DNA of 64,000 bases from assembly GCA_936450465.1 (NCBI GenBank), contig OW388293.1:28463860-28527859 (forward strand). Reading direction: 5' to 3'. Each line of letters opens with the position of its first letter. Within the stretch, counting starts at the first letter, position 1. The notes beneath the pieces are model-generated. The model did no database searches. It was not told the origin of the DNA and saw only the letters and a program-made list of their open reading frames with translations. Origin of the DNA: Gibbula magus. Taxonomy: Eukaryota; Mollusca; Gastropoda; Trochida; Trochidae. Below are positions 1 through 10,867 of this stretch, in pieces. The translations under genes were made by a program, and so were the position numbers.

Positions 1-480
1 ATCGAAATGAACCGCTCAACCTAGAATCTTCAAACTTGGTACCAGTCTTCATCTGGGGAATACGCAGATCTGAAAAGTTTTTGGTGACCTTGACTTTATT
101 TTCAAGGTCACGGCAAGACTTTGACCAGTTTTGAAAATGTTGTTAGCGCGGAAGCTAATGAACCGCTCAACCTAGAATCTTCAAACTTGGTACCAATCTT
201 CATCTGGGGAATACGCAGACCTGAAAAGTTCTTGGTGACCTTGACTACATTTTCAAGGTCACAGCGAGACTTTGACCAGTTTTGAAAATGTTGTTAGCGC
301 GATATCTCATGAACCCTTCGACCTAGAGTCATCAAACTTGGTACCAGTCTTCATCTTGGGAATACGCAGACCTGAAAAGTCTTCGGTGACCTTGACCTCA
401 TTTTCAAGGTCAGGGCGAGACTTTGACCAGTTTTGAAAATGTTGTTAGCGCCATATCTCATAAACCCTTCAACCTTGATT
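1..480. repeat. 151-bp tandem repeat, about 3.1 copies
   Basis: The phrase AACCGCTCAACCTAGAAT recurs at about 10, 161, 312 and 463 (the last two diverged), giving a 151-bp period. Each unit contains GGTGACCTTGAC followed by TTCAAGGTCA, an inverted pair of the same half-motif. The array runs off the left edge of the window, so its true length is unknown. Short open frames inside it are periodic by-products. Confidence 0.9.
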
Positions 481-485
481 GCGGC

Positions 486-3400
486 GGGGGACATGGTCAC
501 GTTTGTGACAATTACTTGTATGCATTATTATCATTGTCTATTCTGAGCGGTGCGCACCGAAGTCAAAAGCTATATGAGATTGCTCACACTACCCACACAA
601 CAACGTGATAGGTGTCCTAATCTGTCTTTTTAGTTTTAAAAACAATGTATTTTAGATGCTGGTTGTCTGTCCTCTGCTTGATATACATTTCGAGCACCGC
701 CTGCATAGGAACAGATCTGTAGGAGAGAATTTTAGATTCTACGTATATGTATGGATTTTGATGGACATAAACATTATGAGCTGTATTTATACATAGTACA
801 ATTAATGTTGCATTCCCTATATTTATACCTATGATGCATATGTGATGCTGTGGCAATGTTAGGACAAATCGATTGAATTAAACATTAACCACATGAAGAT
901 ATTTTATGACGAATTTCTTCGAAGAAAAATTATTCATTTGACATTTTAGGAAATTACGACTGAAGTTGCAATGGTACTGTTTTAACCAAAATAACTATTG
1001 TTTCTGTGCCGAAAAAACACGATAGATTTTAATATTTCAACATTAGATTTCAGAGGACGAAAACACAAATTTGAACGTTGTTACCAAATTGACTTTCACA
1101 TATCGAAACATCTTTTTTGATGCAGAGTATGGAAGTAACTGGTTCTTAAAGTTTCATACCCTTTTTCAACACTATTGACAATTACATGTAGGTATAATCA
1201 AACAATTTTGAAAATAATCTGAGATCTTTTTCTAGTTAAATCCATAATCAAACATTTATCTATGATTCAGAGGTGTCATTGCAGTATTTCAGGCCGGATT
1301 TTGAAGGTTCATCCTATAACTAGTGACTTTTTGACTAAAGGGAATTACTAACATTATCACAATGTATTGAACACGATATGTATTTACACGAATGACTACG
1401 GTAAGCAGGAATCAGGGTCGCAGTGCTTTGTTTACATGCACAGTTTGTTTACATGTCCCCTTCCACGTTTCACAATCTCATACTTTCACAACACAGGATA
1501 CGAGGAGCACTAGATGGAACGACGAACATAATAGGGAAACCCGGTAGATACAGTTATATAATTACGTGCATTATATACATACATAGATACACCTTTATCA
1601 GTTTAGTTATAGCGAGATAGGGCCAACGTCCACGATTACCATTCCTTAGGTTTACCCCGATTACATCGGGTATACAACGGGTATACAACGGGTATACAAC
1701 GGGTTTTATGTGATGACAATCATGCCAAGTGTACAGACCTGTTGGTTAAGACACAGCACTCCAACAAACCCCAGACAGCTATGATACGTAACTTGGCTTG
1801 TTCAGCAGTCTGACCTGTATTCGGTATAACCTCTGGTTAACGATCGTGTTTTGCAAGCCGTGAAAACAAACTGGCTGAGTTACCGTAATAAACCTCTTGT
1901 AAATACTACATCCTAGAAGTACGTTAGGATAGACGTTACTGGTCATTTTGCGGTTTGCGTGCATTTCTAAATTTGATTTTAAAGATATTTCTTCATGGAT
2001 TAACTGTATTTACACAGCATCTACAGTAGGAGGGAGCTTTGAGGCCAAATACACTGGACAAAATTAGTTTGGGATATTGGATGTCTTAATTATGACTGAT
2101 ATTTCATTAGCCAGTCCGGTAATAAAAACACCATTATTCATTATTTCAAAATATCCGTAATTATTTGTGTCCAGTATTCGTATTTTACATTCCTTTTTAA
2201 GAAGAGTCAAAGAACGCATTTGAATTAGAAACTATGATTAAAAAGAAAAAACAATCAAATATTTGAAACTATTGTTTTCCAAATGAACGAATTTGATATT
2301 GAGGTTATTAATGCTATTTACGAAGGTTTAAAAAAAAGTGTTTCTTTTAAACTGAACGTGAAAGCAACGTACAAACAATCACATGCCATTTATATCGAAT
2401 CGTACATGTAATTTCCTAGCCTCGTCGCTTATTGGCTGGAGACAATCGAACAGTCGTCAGATCTTAATGTAGCAAACTGCAGGTGCTTGGTACGATCTGG
2501 ATTCAATGTGATAAGATTGGATATTGGAACTTTACAAATACAAGAATGTATGTATCAAATCCTCGTTAAAATGAAGATACCATATAAGAAATAATGTGAA
2601 GAAATCACAGAATAAAAGTGGTGACAAACGATCTTCCTGTAAAGGATTTTATCCTTGATGATGTTCTTTAAGAATTTGCTTTGACGCTTAAATGTTTCAT
2701 TCAGACAATTCACTGTAGTGATAAAGATAACCTTCATTCAACATTGTATACAAGATATTCAAGTTTATTTAAATGAAATTATTTTATTCACGAACTTCAA
2801 TATGATAAACGAAATTTTCACTGTTCGGGGTGACTAGATTATTGTCAATTTAAAAACTATTAATGAAACATGTGATGGAGACTAAATAAGGATATGTATA
2901 TGAAGGCTCTATCTATCTATCTTACCAACATCTCATAGTATTCAATGTTTTGCATCGGATACCATGACAAGATATTCCACTCTTTCTGTTGCATCAATAT
3001 ATGTCACTATATTTTGAAAAAAATATGTCATTCCTTCGATTTTTTGGGCACGTTTCAGTATTTATTGTATTCAAAACAGATGATAATAATCAATACAACT
3101 CGTTATACAAGCTTAGCGACCATCACGCAACATATGATATAATCAATGATATGATGTACATTTTCACATAGTTTACACGCTGTACGCATTTCTTCGAGGT
3201 AATGTTGAGTCTGGTGTACCTACAAACGTACCTTTGCAGCAGTGTTGCAAATCGACTAACGGCTCGGGAAACAGTGCTACAGAGATTGGTGTACTAGACT
3301 ATATTACCCGCCCGATAATCCTAAGAATTTATGTGTCGGCTTTCGTGAAAGGGTATCGATAATATGGCAATTTACAATTCTATATTGTGTTTCCGTTGCG

Positions 3401-3917
3401 AGTCCAGGAGAGATCCTAAGGATCCGTCACTACCTTTATCCTTGAATTATATTGATTCAGCTGCATAATGTCCCCAAGGACAGATGAAGGGAAAAACTCA
3501 TAGATACACCGTACAATCTGATATCAGCGTATTTCACTTCGTTAATACATATATCCGATATCTTCCAAACAAACATCATTTCAATTATCATATTGTCATT
3601 TCATTGACTTACGATTGCCTGAATGAGGTTAAATTACTTCAAGTAGGCGGTCATGGATTAGAACGGTTCCAACCAATCTAATACCATGCAGCGTGTTATT
3701 CCAACATAAGATTACTTCATAAAGGTTAGTCTTTAAAAAATATTCAATACGATTCAAACATGAAAAATATAACACTTAAAGTTCTAGTCATATTTCTTTC
3801 ACAAACAAACTGTAGTGTTTCTGAAAGTTTCACCAATGCAGCCGTCATCATAGGTGCATTTTATAAATGAAATTGTATGGATCTATCACAGGCCAGGCAT
3901 GTTGGTTTTCTCTTAAT
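486..3917. other. Non-coding flank downstream of the P450 pseudogene
   Basis: No convincing exon, RNA gene or transposase is visible here. An 11-bp microsatellite (unit CGGGTATACAA, about 3.3 copies) lies at 1667-1705. The segment from about 1030 to 1340 resembles 31090-31390, which lies at a comparable distance downstream of the intact P450 copy, so it is probably part of the duplicated block. Confidence 0.5.
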
Positions 3918-4034
3918 CTATTGGGTTCTTTCCTCGAATATAAAGTTGAGAGGAGTTTTCGGTCCTGCAAATGGTGTGTAGGAGACTTCCAGTTCTGCAT
4001 CTGTTGCCATGGATACTTTGTACTTCTGGAGAAT
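3918..4034 (-). CDS. P450 pseudogene exon 9 (C-terminus)
   Basis: Acceptor TTTGTAG precedes ATTCTCCAGAAG. The exon reads ILQKYKVS and ends FIFEERTQ before TAG. It aligns with exon 9 of the intact paralog (120 nt there, 117 here, one codon shorter). No lesion is visible in this exon. Confidence 0.85.
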   Translation of the reverse strand: MLQKYKVSMATDAELEVSYTPFAGPKTPLNFIFEERTQ

Positions 4035-4342
4035 CTACAAACATCATGATGACACTTTATGTAATCCACAGTATATCAATAACAGTGTATGTCTAAAACG
4101 AACATGTTTAACCAAGAGCTGATTAGCCTAATATCAAAATCTGATGTGAATCTCAAAATGAAACATGAAAAAATAACAGAGAAACGTTGAAACTGGGATT
4201 TTAATTAAACTCTTCATGAGATGCTGATGAAGTTGATGCCGCTGCTAATGTTGATGTTCTTTCTGACGATGATGCTGATGATTCTGCCACTCCTGTTTAT
4301 AATAACATGGGTGATGATGATGGAATGTTATTTAATACAAAC
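4035..4342 (-). repeat. GAT-rich imperfect microsatellite in intron 8
   Basis: Intron 8 of the pseudogene contains repeated GATGATGCTGATGATT-like runs at about 4218-4325. Intron 8 of the intact paralog also has a GAT run (33630-33675), so the microsatellite probably predates the duplication. Confidence 0.6.
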
Positions 4343-4555
4343 CTTGGTAACAGCCAGGTATAATTCCTGCTCGGCGAAACGCCTTCCAATACACATTCGT
4401 TTACCGAAGCCGAACGGTAGGAGAGCAGTGAAAGGGATGTCTGTGGGTCGCTTCCCCCTTGAGTCTCTGAGCCAGCGCTCTGGGGTGAATGAGTCCGGCT
4501 TTGGGAAGTACTTCGGGTCTTTGACAAGTTTTTGGTTCATCATTATCGCCATCGT
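4343..4555 (-). CDS. P450 pseudogene exon 8 (PERW and heme loop)
   Basis: The exon is 213 nt, the same length as in the paralog, phase 0 at both ends. It contains PERW and FGFGKRMCIG with the heme-ligand cysteine. This is the best-conserved exon between the two copies apart from exon 6. The donor GTTTGT is shared with the paralog. Confidence 0.9.
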
Positions 4556-4631
4556 CTGTTCATTCAGATAAATTAGTCAATTTGTTTGCAAAATTCGAAC
4601 CAACCTGCAGAGGTTGCAGATTCTTTGAAGA

Positions 4632-4833
4632 GGATCCTCCTTGGGGTACATATAGCATAAAAATCCTATTTTTTGAGGTATGACAGTTAGAATTTAATAT
4701 TTTTAATAAAATAACCGTAAAAATAATTAATTACTAAAAAATAAACATTTGGACCACCCTAAGTGGGCCCCCACCCTGGCGGTTGCTAGTGACGCCAAGG
4801 GCAGATAGCTCTAACTCACCACTTATAAATCTG
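4632..4833 (+). repeat. DIRS left terminal inverted repeat
   Basis: It runs from GGATCCTCCTTGGGG to CACTTATAAATCTG and is nearly identical, inverted, to 9819-10020, also 202 bp. The outer 37 bp (4595-4631) are not part of the inverted repeat but are reproduced in the internal complementary region. Confidence 0.92.
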
Positions 4834-4867
4834 ACAGGCAGACAGAATAAGGGGAGGCGGGTGGCCC

Positions 4868-4966
4868 TACCCCAAGGAGGATCCTCTTCAAAGAATCTGC
4901 AACCTCTGCAGGTTGGTTCGATTCTTTTTCAGAAGGGATCCTCCTTGGGGTACATATAGCATAAAA
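4868..4966 (+). repeat. DIRS internal complementary region
   Basis: The first half (to about 4920, ending GGTTGGTTCGA) is the reverse complement of the element's left end. The second half (from TTCTTTTTCAGAAGG) is the reverse complement of its right end. This fused copy of both termini is the template that DIRS-type elements are thought to use to complete a circular intermediate. It fixes the element ends at about 4595 and 10034. Confidence 0.9.
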
Positions 4967-5384
4967 CAGACTCCCAAAGAAGAGTCCTGGGAGTGGAATT
5001 CTGTCTGCTAGACTGTAAAAAATAAAGATGCTCGCAGATAATTTCTTAAAATTAAAGAAGGAAAAAGGAGCAACTAACCTGAACATCCTAAGGCCGACTC
5101 CAAGGGATGGGATGTGCCAGTGGATCAGGGAAATACTAACCAAAATGCCTTTAAAACAGGCATAATTTAGCATTGAGTCAAATGCTCCCCCCCCCCCCCC
5201 CCTTTTTTTTTGGAAAAGGACTATGGGAGGAGTAAAAAAAAATGGCATAAACACCCCTACTAAAACCCCTGAGAAGCAGCCCCCTGTCTCCTATGCAGGG
5301 TTTTGATTCTCTTTTCGGGAGAGCACTTCGTGATGTTAGTACCAACAACAGTGACAAAGTTAAAAACAACCTCGGAAAGCTCAT

Positions 5385-6851
5385 TCAGCTAGAGGAGTTA
5401 TGACTCTGCCCACTGGAGAGAACTGTCTGACCGAACCGAGCACGCTCTCTGGAGTGCTTATCCAGCTGATAATGCCGAATGAACGTGCTCGGACGGCTCC
5501 AGATAGCTGCGGAGCAGATCTCTTCGATGGGCAGTGCCGCAGCGAACGCTTTTGACGTCGCTACTGCCCTAACCGAATGAGCTTTCAGACCTTCAGGCGG
5601 GCTCATGCCCTTATGGATGTAAGCCAGTACAATGGCCGACACAATCCACCTCGATATCGTCTGTTTGGAGGCGGGAGCCCCTGGGCTGGCTCCGCCATAA
5701 CAACAGAAAAGCTGCTTATCCCGTCTGACTGTGGCAGTACGGGAAAGATATTTCTTAAGAGTTCTGCGCACGTCCAGAATATGGGGGCGAGAACTTACTG
5801 AACCCGAGGCTGCCGGCTGGTGTAGCGCGGGCAGCTCAATTGGAGCAGTAATGAGAAAAGAATGATCGACCTTCGGGCGATAGGAGTCCGGCAGTCTAAT
5901 GCTGACTCTGTCTCTGTGAAAGACAGTCAACTCGGGATCAGAGGACATCGCATGGATGTCTCCTACCCGCCTGCCGGACGTGATCGCCACAAGGAAGGCC
6001 GTCTTCCAAGTTAGTAACTGCAGAGAAAGGCTTGCCAGGTCCCCAAACTTGGGTCCTGACAGCCAATCTAGTACTATGGATAGGTCCCATGAAGGGCTGA
6101 TCCGCCTCACAGGAGGTCGGATTCTGTCCACACCTGCTAAGAAGCGCTGGACCAGGGGATGGGCACCTAGGAGGGCACCATCTACCGGTATGTGAAAAGC
6201 AGAGATGGCTGTGGAATATCCCCTGACTGTCGATGCGGCTAAGCCAGCATCTAGTCTGGATTGAAGGAATTCCAGAACCGCCACTACAGACGTAGAAAAG
6301 GGATCTGGCAGCCCTCTACCTCTACACCAGCGCGCATAACAGGCCCATCTATCCTCGTACTGAACGTTTGTCGAATCCCTCCTCGAAGCCAGTATTGTGT
6401 CTGCAACTCGTGCAGGAATACCGTCCTCTTGGAGGCGATTCCGGATAGAGGCCAAGCCACCCATTGAACCTCTGGTTTGGGGTGTGGCTTGCCCTCCTGA
6501 GCCAGCAGTCCTGGTCGACACGGTAACAGCACAGGTGGCAAAACCAGAAACCTGAGTACCAGTGGAAACCAGGACTGCGCTATCCACAGCGGCGTGAGCA
6601 GCACCAGCAGACGAGCTGGCTGAACCGCTAGCTGTGACAGGACCTTGGAAATCAGAGGCACTGGTGGGAAGGCCCACAGTACTCTGCCGGTCCATTCTAG
6701 CGCGAATGCGTCCGCAGCCACCACCCTTGGGTCTGGCAGCCGGAAGCAATACACTGGGGTCTGATGGCAAACAGATCCACCTGGAATGACCCGAACAACC
6801 GGGAGATAGTTGCGAATATCTCCGGGTCGAGCATCCATTCGTGTGGGGCAA
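5385..6851 (-). CDS. DIRS tyrosine recombinase (YR) ORF
   Basis: The open frame has 488 codons; the first about 125 residues are read from RNase H-region sequence in another frame, so the real translation start is uncertain. The recombinase covers residues 130-470: an N-terminal core-binding segment (SIRNRLQEDGI to the WCRGRG region) and a catalytic domain with Arg in SGRR (292-295), HSVR (425-428), Trp451 in the position of the second His, and the Tyr461 nucleophile in RHYQLD. The R-HxxR-W/H-Y tetrad is complete. It should catalyse integration of the circular DNA copy. This is the only intact recombinase copy in the window. Confidence 0.85.
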   Translation of the reverse strand: MPHTNGCSTRRYSQLSPGCSGHSRWICLPSDPSVLLPAARPKGGGCGRIRARMDRQSTVGLPTSASDFQGPVTASGSASSSAGAAHAAVDSAVLVSTGTQVSGFATCAVTVSTRTAGSGGQATPQTRGSMGGLASIRNRLQEDGIPARVADTILASRRDSTNVQYEDRWACYARWCRGRGLPDPFSTSVVAVLEFLQSRLDAGLAASTVRGYSTAISAFHIPVDGALLGAHPLVQRFLAGVDRIRPPVRRISPSWDLSIVLDWLSGPKFGDLASLSLQLLTWKTAFLVAITSGRRVGDIHAMSSDPELTVFHRDRVSIRLPDSYRPKVDHSFLITAPIELPALHQPAASGSVSSRPHILDVRRTLKKYLSRTATVRRDKQLFCCYGGASPGAPASKQTISRWIVSAIVLAYIHKGMSPPEGLKAHSVRAVATSKAFAAALPIEEICSAAIWSRPSTFIRHYQLDKHSRERARFGQTVLSSGQSHNSSS

Positions 6852-7107
6852 GGATTCTGCGCGATAGCGCGTCCGCCCTCACATTGTCCACCCCCGGAAG
6901 ATAAACCGGTAGGACTGTGATGTCGAACTTATCGCACCACAGGAGGAACTCCCATGACTCCTGAAGAAGTACTGGGGACACTGTCCCGCCTTGCTTCAGG
7001 ATGTACGACATGGCTGTCTGGTTGTCCATTTCTAGACGAACCACTTGATGACGAAGCCTCTGTTGAAAGCGTTCGAACACCAGCCTGACTGCCTTCAGCT
7101 CTAACAC
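6697..7107 (-). CDS. DIRS RNase H domain, inner copy
   Basis: A 136-codon frame begins within an RNase H domain: E3 in LELKAV, D28 in EMDNQTA and D79 in RADALSR match the acidic catalytic positions, followed by a segment ending SFQVDLFA, typical of DIRS/Ngaro pol. No reverse transcriptase motifs (such as YxDD) occur upstream, so the pol is deleted at its front. It overlaps the recombinase ORF in another frame. It is the 3' of two near-identical copies. Confidence 0.8.
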   Translation of the reverse strand: MLELKAVRLVFERFQQRLRHQVVRLEMDNQTAMSYILKQGGTVSPVLLQESWEFLLWCDKFDITVLPVYLPGVDNVRADALSRRILAPHEWMLDPEIFATISRLFGSFQVDLFAIRPQCIASGCQTQGWWLRTHSR

Positions 7108-8041
7108 GTTGATGTGCAGGCTGGCCTCGGCCTGGGACCAAAGCCCCGACGCCGAGTGGGGCCCTAAGACCCCTCCCCAGCCCGAGAGCGAAGCGTCTGT
7201 TTGGCGGAGAAAGTATCCACCCGAAGGCGAAATCCACTAGAGATCGGGGCCGGGGCGGTATCACCACCTGAGGCAGAGCAATAGCGATTCTATCGCGCAT
7301 CTGCCTCAGTGCGAAAGTCGGTGTTAGGGGGACATCCCTAGCGTCCACCACATCATCCAGGAGGGCACCATCTACCGGTATGTGAAAAGCAGAGATGGCT
7401 GTGGAATATCCCCTGACTGTCGATGCGGCTAAGCCAGCATCTAGTCTGGATTGAAGGAATTCCAGAACCGCCACTACAGACGTAGAAAAGGGATCTGGCA
7501 GCCCTCTACCTCTACACCAGCGCGCATAACAGGCCCATCTATCCTCGTACTGAACGTTTGTCGAATCCCTCCTCGAAGCCAGTATTGTGTCTGCAACTCG
7601 TGCAGGAATACCGTCCTCTTGGAGGCGATTCCGGATAGAGGCCAAGCCACCCATTGAACCTCTGGTTTGGGGTGTGGCTTGCCCTCCTGAGCCAGCAGTC
7701 CTGGTCGACACGGTAACAGCACAGGTGGCAAAACCAGAAACCTGAGTACCAGTGGAAACCAGGACTGCGCTATCCACAGCGGCGTGAGCAGCACCAGCAG
7801 ACGAGCTGGCTGAACCGCTAGCTGTGACAGGACCTTGGAAATCAGAGGCACTGGTGGGAAGGCCCACAGTACTCTGCCGGTCCATTCTAGCGCGAATGCG
7901 TCCGCAGCCACCACCCTTGGGTCTGGCAGCCGGAAGCAATACACTGGGGTCTGATGGCAAACAGATCCACCTGGAATGACCCGAACAACCGGGAGATAGT
8001 TGCGAATATCTCCGGGTCGAGCATCCATTCGTGTGGGGCAA
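6929..8041 (-). pseudogene. Truncated YR fused to Gag remnant, outer duplicate
   Basis: The frame repeats the recombinase N-terminal half, then breaks after HIPVDGALL and runs into a Gag-like piece (ARDVPLTPTFALRQM). That Gag piece is present in the second DIRS fragment (about 19160-19250) but absent from this element's own Gag ORF. No catalytic residues remain, so it cannot be an active recombinase. Confidence 0.75.
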
Positions 8042-8297
8042 GGATTCTGCGCGATAGCGCGTCCGCCCTCACATTGTCCACCCCCGGAAGATAAACCGGT
8101 AGGACTGTGATGTCGAACTTATCGCACCACAGGAGGAACTCCCATGACTCCTGAAGAAGTACTGGGGACACTGTCCCGCCTTGCTTCAGGATGTACGACA
8201 TGGCTGTCTGGTTGTCCATTTCTAGACGAACCACTTGATGACGAAGCCTCTGTTGAAAGCGTTCGAACACCAGCCTGACTGCCTTCAGCTCTAACAC
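7887..8297 (-). CDS. DIRS RNase H domain, outer copy
   Basis: Amino-acid sequence is identical to the 136-codon frame at 6697-7107, 1190 bp away. The identity of the copies argues for a young duplication or recent homogenisation. Confidence 0.75.
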   Translation of the reverse strand: MLELKAVRLVFERFQQRLRHQVVRLEMDNQTAMSYILKQGGTVSPVLLQESWEFLLWCDKFDITVLPVYLPGVDNVRADALSRRILAPHEWMLDPEIFATISRLFGSFQVDLFAIRPQCIASGCQTQGWWLRTHSR

Positions 8298-8353
8298 GTT
8301 GATGTGCAGGCTGGCCTCGGCCTGGGACCAAAGCCCCGACGCCGAGTGGGGCC

Positions 8354-9259
8354 CTAAGACCCCTCCCCAGCCCGAGAGCGAAGCGTCTGTTTGGCGGAGA
8401 AAGTATCCCCCCGAAGGCGAAATCCACTAGAGATCGGGGCCGGGGCGGTATCTGAGGGAGAGGAAGACCTGATGCGAACGATGGGCGTCACGACTTTCGT
8501 GACCACCCCCGAACCCGGTCCCGTGGACCCAGGCTCGGAGCCCGGCTCCGTGGCTCGGGTCTCCTGGCGCCGAGAGGCTTCAGGGTTGCTCGGCGTAGCC
8601 GACGGCACCCTGGCGCTTCGCACCCTGGATTGGCTCCGAAGGCTCCGAGCGAGCTCGGTAGCCTGGAGCTTGGGGGTGGACGGCATAGCAAGGTCGGAGC
8701 ATTGGTTGCCGCCACCCCCGGCGCCACCGGAGCCACTAGGGACTCCGGGCTGCGCTGGTGCATCCGGGTCTGCCAACCTCGGGGCCTGGAACTCCTTACG
8801 GAGCCCCGAGACCACCTCAGCCAGCATTCCCTTCATTTGCTCATGTAATAATGCAGAAAATTGATTTAAATCAAAAGGTGCAGAAGGGAAGGGAACCTGT
8901 CTTTCTAAGACAGGGGGCTGCAACTCAGTCTCCTCCTCTGATTCTCTAACGAGTGTAGGAGGAGGAGAGGAGAGAGCTTTATCTGAGGGACGGGCCTTAC
9001 CAGAGCCCTTACCCTTGCCCGACTTCCTCTTAACTTTAGAGGGGGGATCGACTGCTGCAACATCGGTACCCTCCTTAATCAACTTGAAGAAGTACTGGAA
9101 GTCCTGGTGTCTGGACTTCCTGGTCTTGGGGGTGAAGTCAAGGCAGACATTACATCTGCTGTCGTCATGCCCATCCTCTGCTAGACACTTGTCGTGTTTG
9201 TCAGCAGGAGGTAGTCTAACGCTACACCCCGAACACTGAGTGAAGGACTGAAAATCCAA
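8354..9259 (-). CDS. DIRS Gag-like protein
   Basis: A 301-codon frame. Near the N-terminus C9-x2-C12, then DKHDKC, then C36-x2-C39 form a Cys/His cluster (CSGC ... DKHDKC ... CNVC) that I associate with DIRS-group Gag proteins. A Lys/Ser-rich basic stretch (residues 75-95) and a low-complexity Pro/Ser/Glu middle follow. The last about 18 residues come from out-of-frame RNase H-region sequence at the deletion junction. Expected role: nucleic-acid-binding structural protein of the retrotransposon particle. Confidence 0.7.
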   Translation of the reverse strand: MDFQSFTQCSGCSVRLPPADKHDKCLAEDGHDDSRCNVCLDFTPKTRKSRHQDFQYFFKLIKEGTDVAAVDPPSKVKRKSGKGKGSGKARPSDKALSSPPPTLVRESEEETELQPPVLERQVPFPSAPFDLNQFSALLHEQMKGMLAEVVSGLRKEFQAPRLADPDAPAQPGVPSGSGGAGGGGNQCSDLAMPSTPKLQATELARSLRSQSRVRSARVPSATPSNPEASRRQETRATEPGSEPGSTGPGSGVVTKVVTPIVRIRSSSPSDTAPAPISSGFRLRGDTFSAKQTLRSRAGEGS

Positions 9260-9818
9260 CAGTCAGAGTGTGAGGCCAATGGGGGTTGGGGTAGGAAAGT
9301 GCATATGTAAACATAACAAATGCAAAAGACCCCCGGCAGAGGTAGTTATATTAGTCCTGCATAGTGATAATAATAAATGCAAGCCATTGATAGGTACCTG
9401 ATGCCTGAATGAAAAACATGTAAACAAACATGGCTGACATGAAAAAACGACTAAGTGCCAATCCCGATCGGAAAGCTAACTGACCAGAAAGGGATGGAAA
9501 CTGCCGTGCATCCTACATAAACCTATCGTACACCAACATAAACGACCCAAAAACACTTTCGAACTCTGGGGATGAGATACGAAAAATACAAAAGGGCCGC
9601 CATGATGGTCGTTTTTTCCCGCCACGTAGTCAAACTGACCACGTAGACAAGGTAAAAAACGTAATTACGAGGTAAAGAAAGCGACAATCAATGGAGAAAC
9701 TCTGCCGAGACAATATAAGAAAAGGTTACCACTCCTACAGTATTGAGATCTTGATCCATTTTCTTATAATCTGCGACAAAGAACTGATATAGCTAACACG
9801 TCTGGACTCTTCAAATGA

Positions 9819-10020
9819 CAGATTTATAAGTGGTGAGTTAGAGTTATCTGCCCTTGGCGTCACTAGCAACCGCCAGGGTAGGGGCCCACTTAGGGTGGTC
9901 CAAATGTTTATTTTTTAGTAATTTATTATTTTTACGGTTATTTTATTAAAAATATTAAATTCTAACTGTCATAACTCAAAAAATAGGATTTTTATGCTAT
10001 ATGTACCCCAAGGAGGATCC
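9819..10020 (-). repeat. DIRS right terminal inverted repeat
   Basis: Inverted partner of 4632-4833, same length, with few differences. The outer tail to 10034 (CTTCTGAAAAAGAA) is matched by the second half of the internal complementary region. Confidence 0.92.
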
Positions 10021-10034
10021 CTTCTGAAAAAGAA

Positions 10035-10795
10035 GCAATAATTCCAAAATTCACAAAACGTGATACTTAACCAATGTTTTGAATCCAGTAGATACACACA
10101 AAAATTCCATAGAAAGAGATTGCTCCAGAATATATGTATTCCGAAGACACAACAATGTCATAACAACTTTAAGAGAGTGTTCAAGAACACTTGTAATACC
10201 ATATCTTTAGTTTACTTAAAATCATACACATTCATTTTGATACGGATTACGAGTACACTCCAGAAAAGATAACCATATCATCAATGTTAAATTAACTCAG
10301 AAGTTCAGAACTACTCATGATCAATCAAGGAAACCTCTCTGTCTTAATTATTTGCAAAAGATTTTAATATTGCATGTTAATATTAGAACGACCAATCGCA
10401 AAAACCTCTATCGATTGTCAATAGAGCCAATCAGACAGTGTCCATGAACATACATTATGATGACAGAGTTAGCGATTGCTCATCAGTGACTCACCCGAGC
10501 AAAAGAGACTCCGACCAATGTTTGACTATAGACCAAAACTCCGCTGGGCTATGTTCAGGCTATATTGCACTAGTTGTCTTTTTAGGTTGTACATTACACA
10601 TCAGTTGAGAGTGGGATATGTAACTGTGATTTACTGCCAATTTTGCCAAATTCTACGCAAACTTCGGACTTGGTTTTAATCGTTGAATGTTCATGGCCTG
10701 TGGAATAGTCAAATTCACCCAACACTGATATGGGTCAACTGGTTAATTTAAGTAACAAGGCAACCACCCTTTGCGTCTAAACGTGATGGTATGTA
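10035..10795. other. Intron 7 sequence without recognisable content
   Basis: AT-rich intronic sequence of the P450 pseudogene between the DIRS right end and the palindrome cluster. I see no coding, RNA or repeat signal. Confidence 0.4.
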
Positions 10796-10867
10796 GTTAT
10801 ACACCACGTGGTGTGGTTATCAGGTCAATATCAGAGGTAGTTTTTTTTAGATAACCGCCCTCCAAGC

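Larger units (their letters stand above)
6169..8452. repeat. 1190-bp-period duplication inside the DIRS element
   Basis: 6169-7262 matches 7359-8452; I see one substitution (near 7218/8408). The 96 bp at 7263-7358 exist only in the inner unit and are Gag sequence. The RT deletion junction is shared by both units and so predates the duplication. Confidence 0.9.
4595..10034 (-). mobile_element. DIRS-type tyrosine-recombinase retrotransposon, rearranged
   Basis: A 5.4-kb element sits in intron 7 of the P450 pseudogene in the same orientation. It has 202-bp terminal inverted repeats, an internal complementary region that joins the reverse complements of both outer ends, a Gag-like ORF, an RNase H and a tyrosine recombinase. 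This is the defining architecture of DIRS-1-like elements, which integrate as circles without target duplication; none is visible here. The reverse transcriptase core is missing: both internal copies pass directly from Gag into RNase H. A 1190-bp period duplication repeats the RNase H and the 5' part of the recombinase. The element is therefore non-autonomous although its ends look complete. Confidence 0.9.

Noticed and set aside
4221..4571. Hydrophobic Met/Leu-rich plus-strand ORF
   Set aside because: Caused by the GAT/GCT microsatellite and antisense of P450 exon 8.
5385..6851. Phage or bacterial integrase, suggesting transfer or contamination
   Set aside because: The recombinase lies with Gag, RNase H, ITRs and an internal complementary region, which is a DIRS retrotransposon.
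8391..8864. Plus-strand ORF opposite the DIRS Gag
   Set aside because: Shadow of GC-rich Gag sequence; the minus frame has the Cys/His motif and element context.
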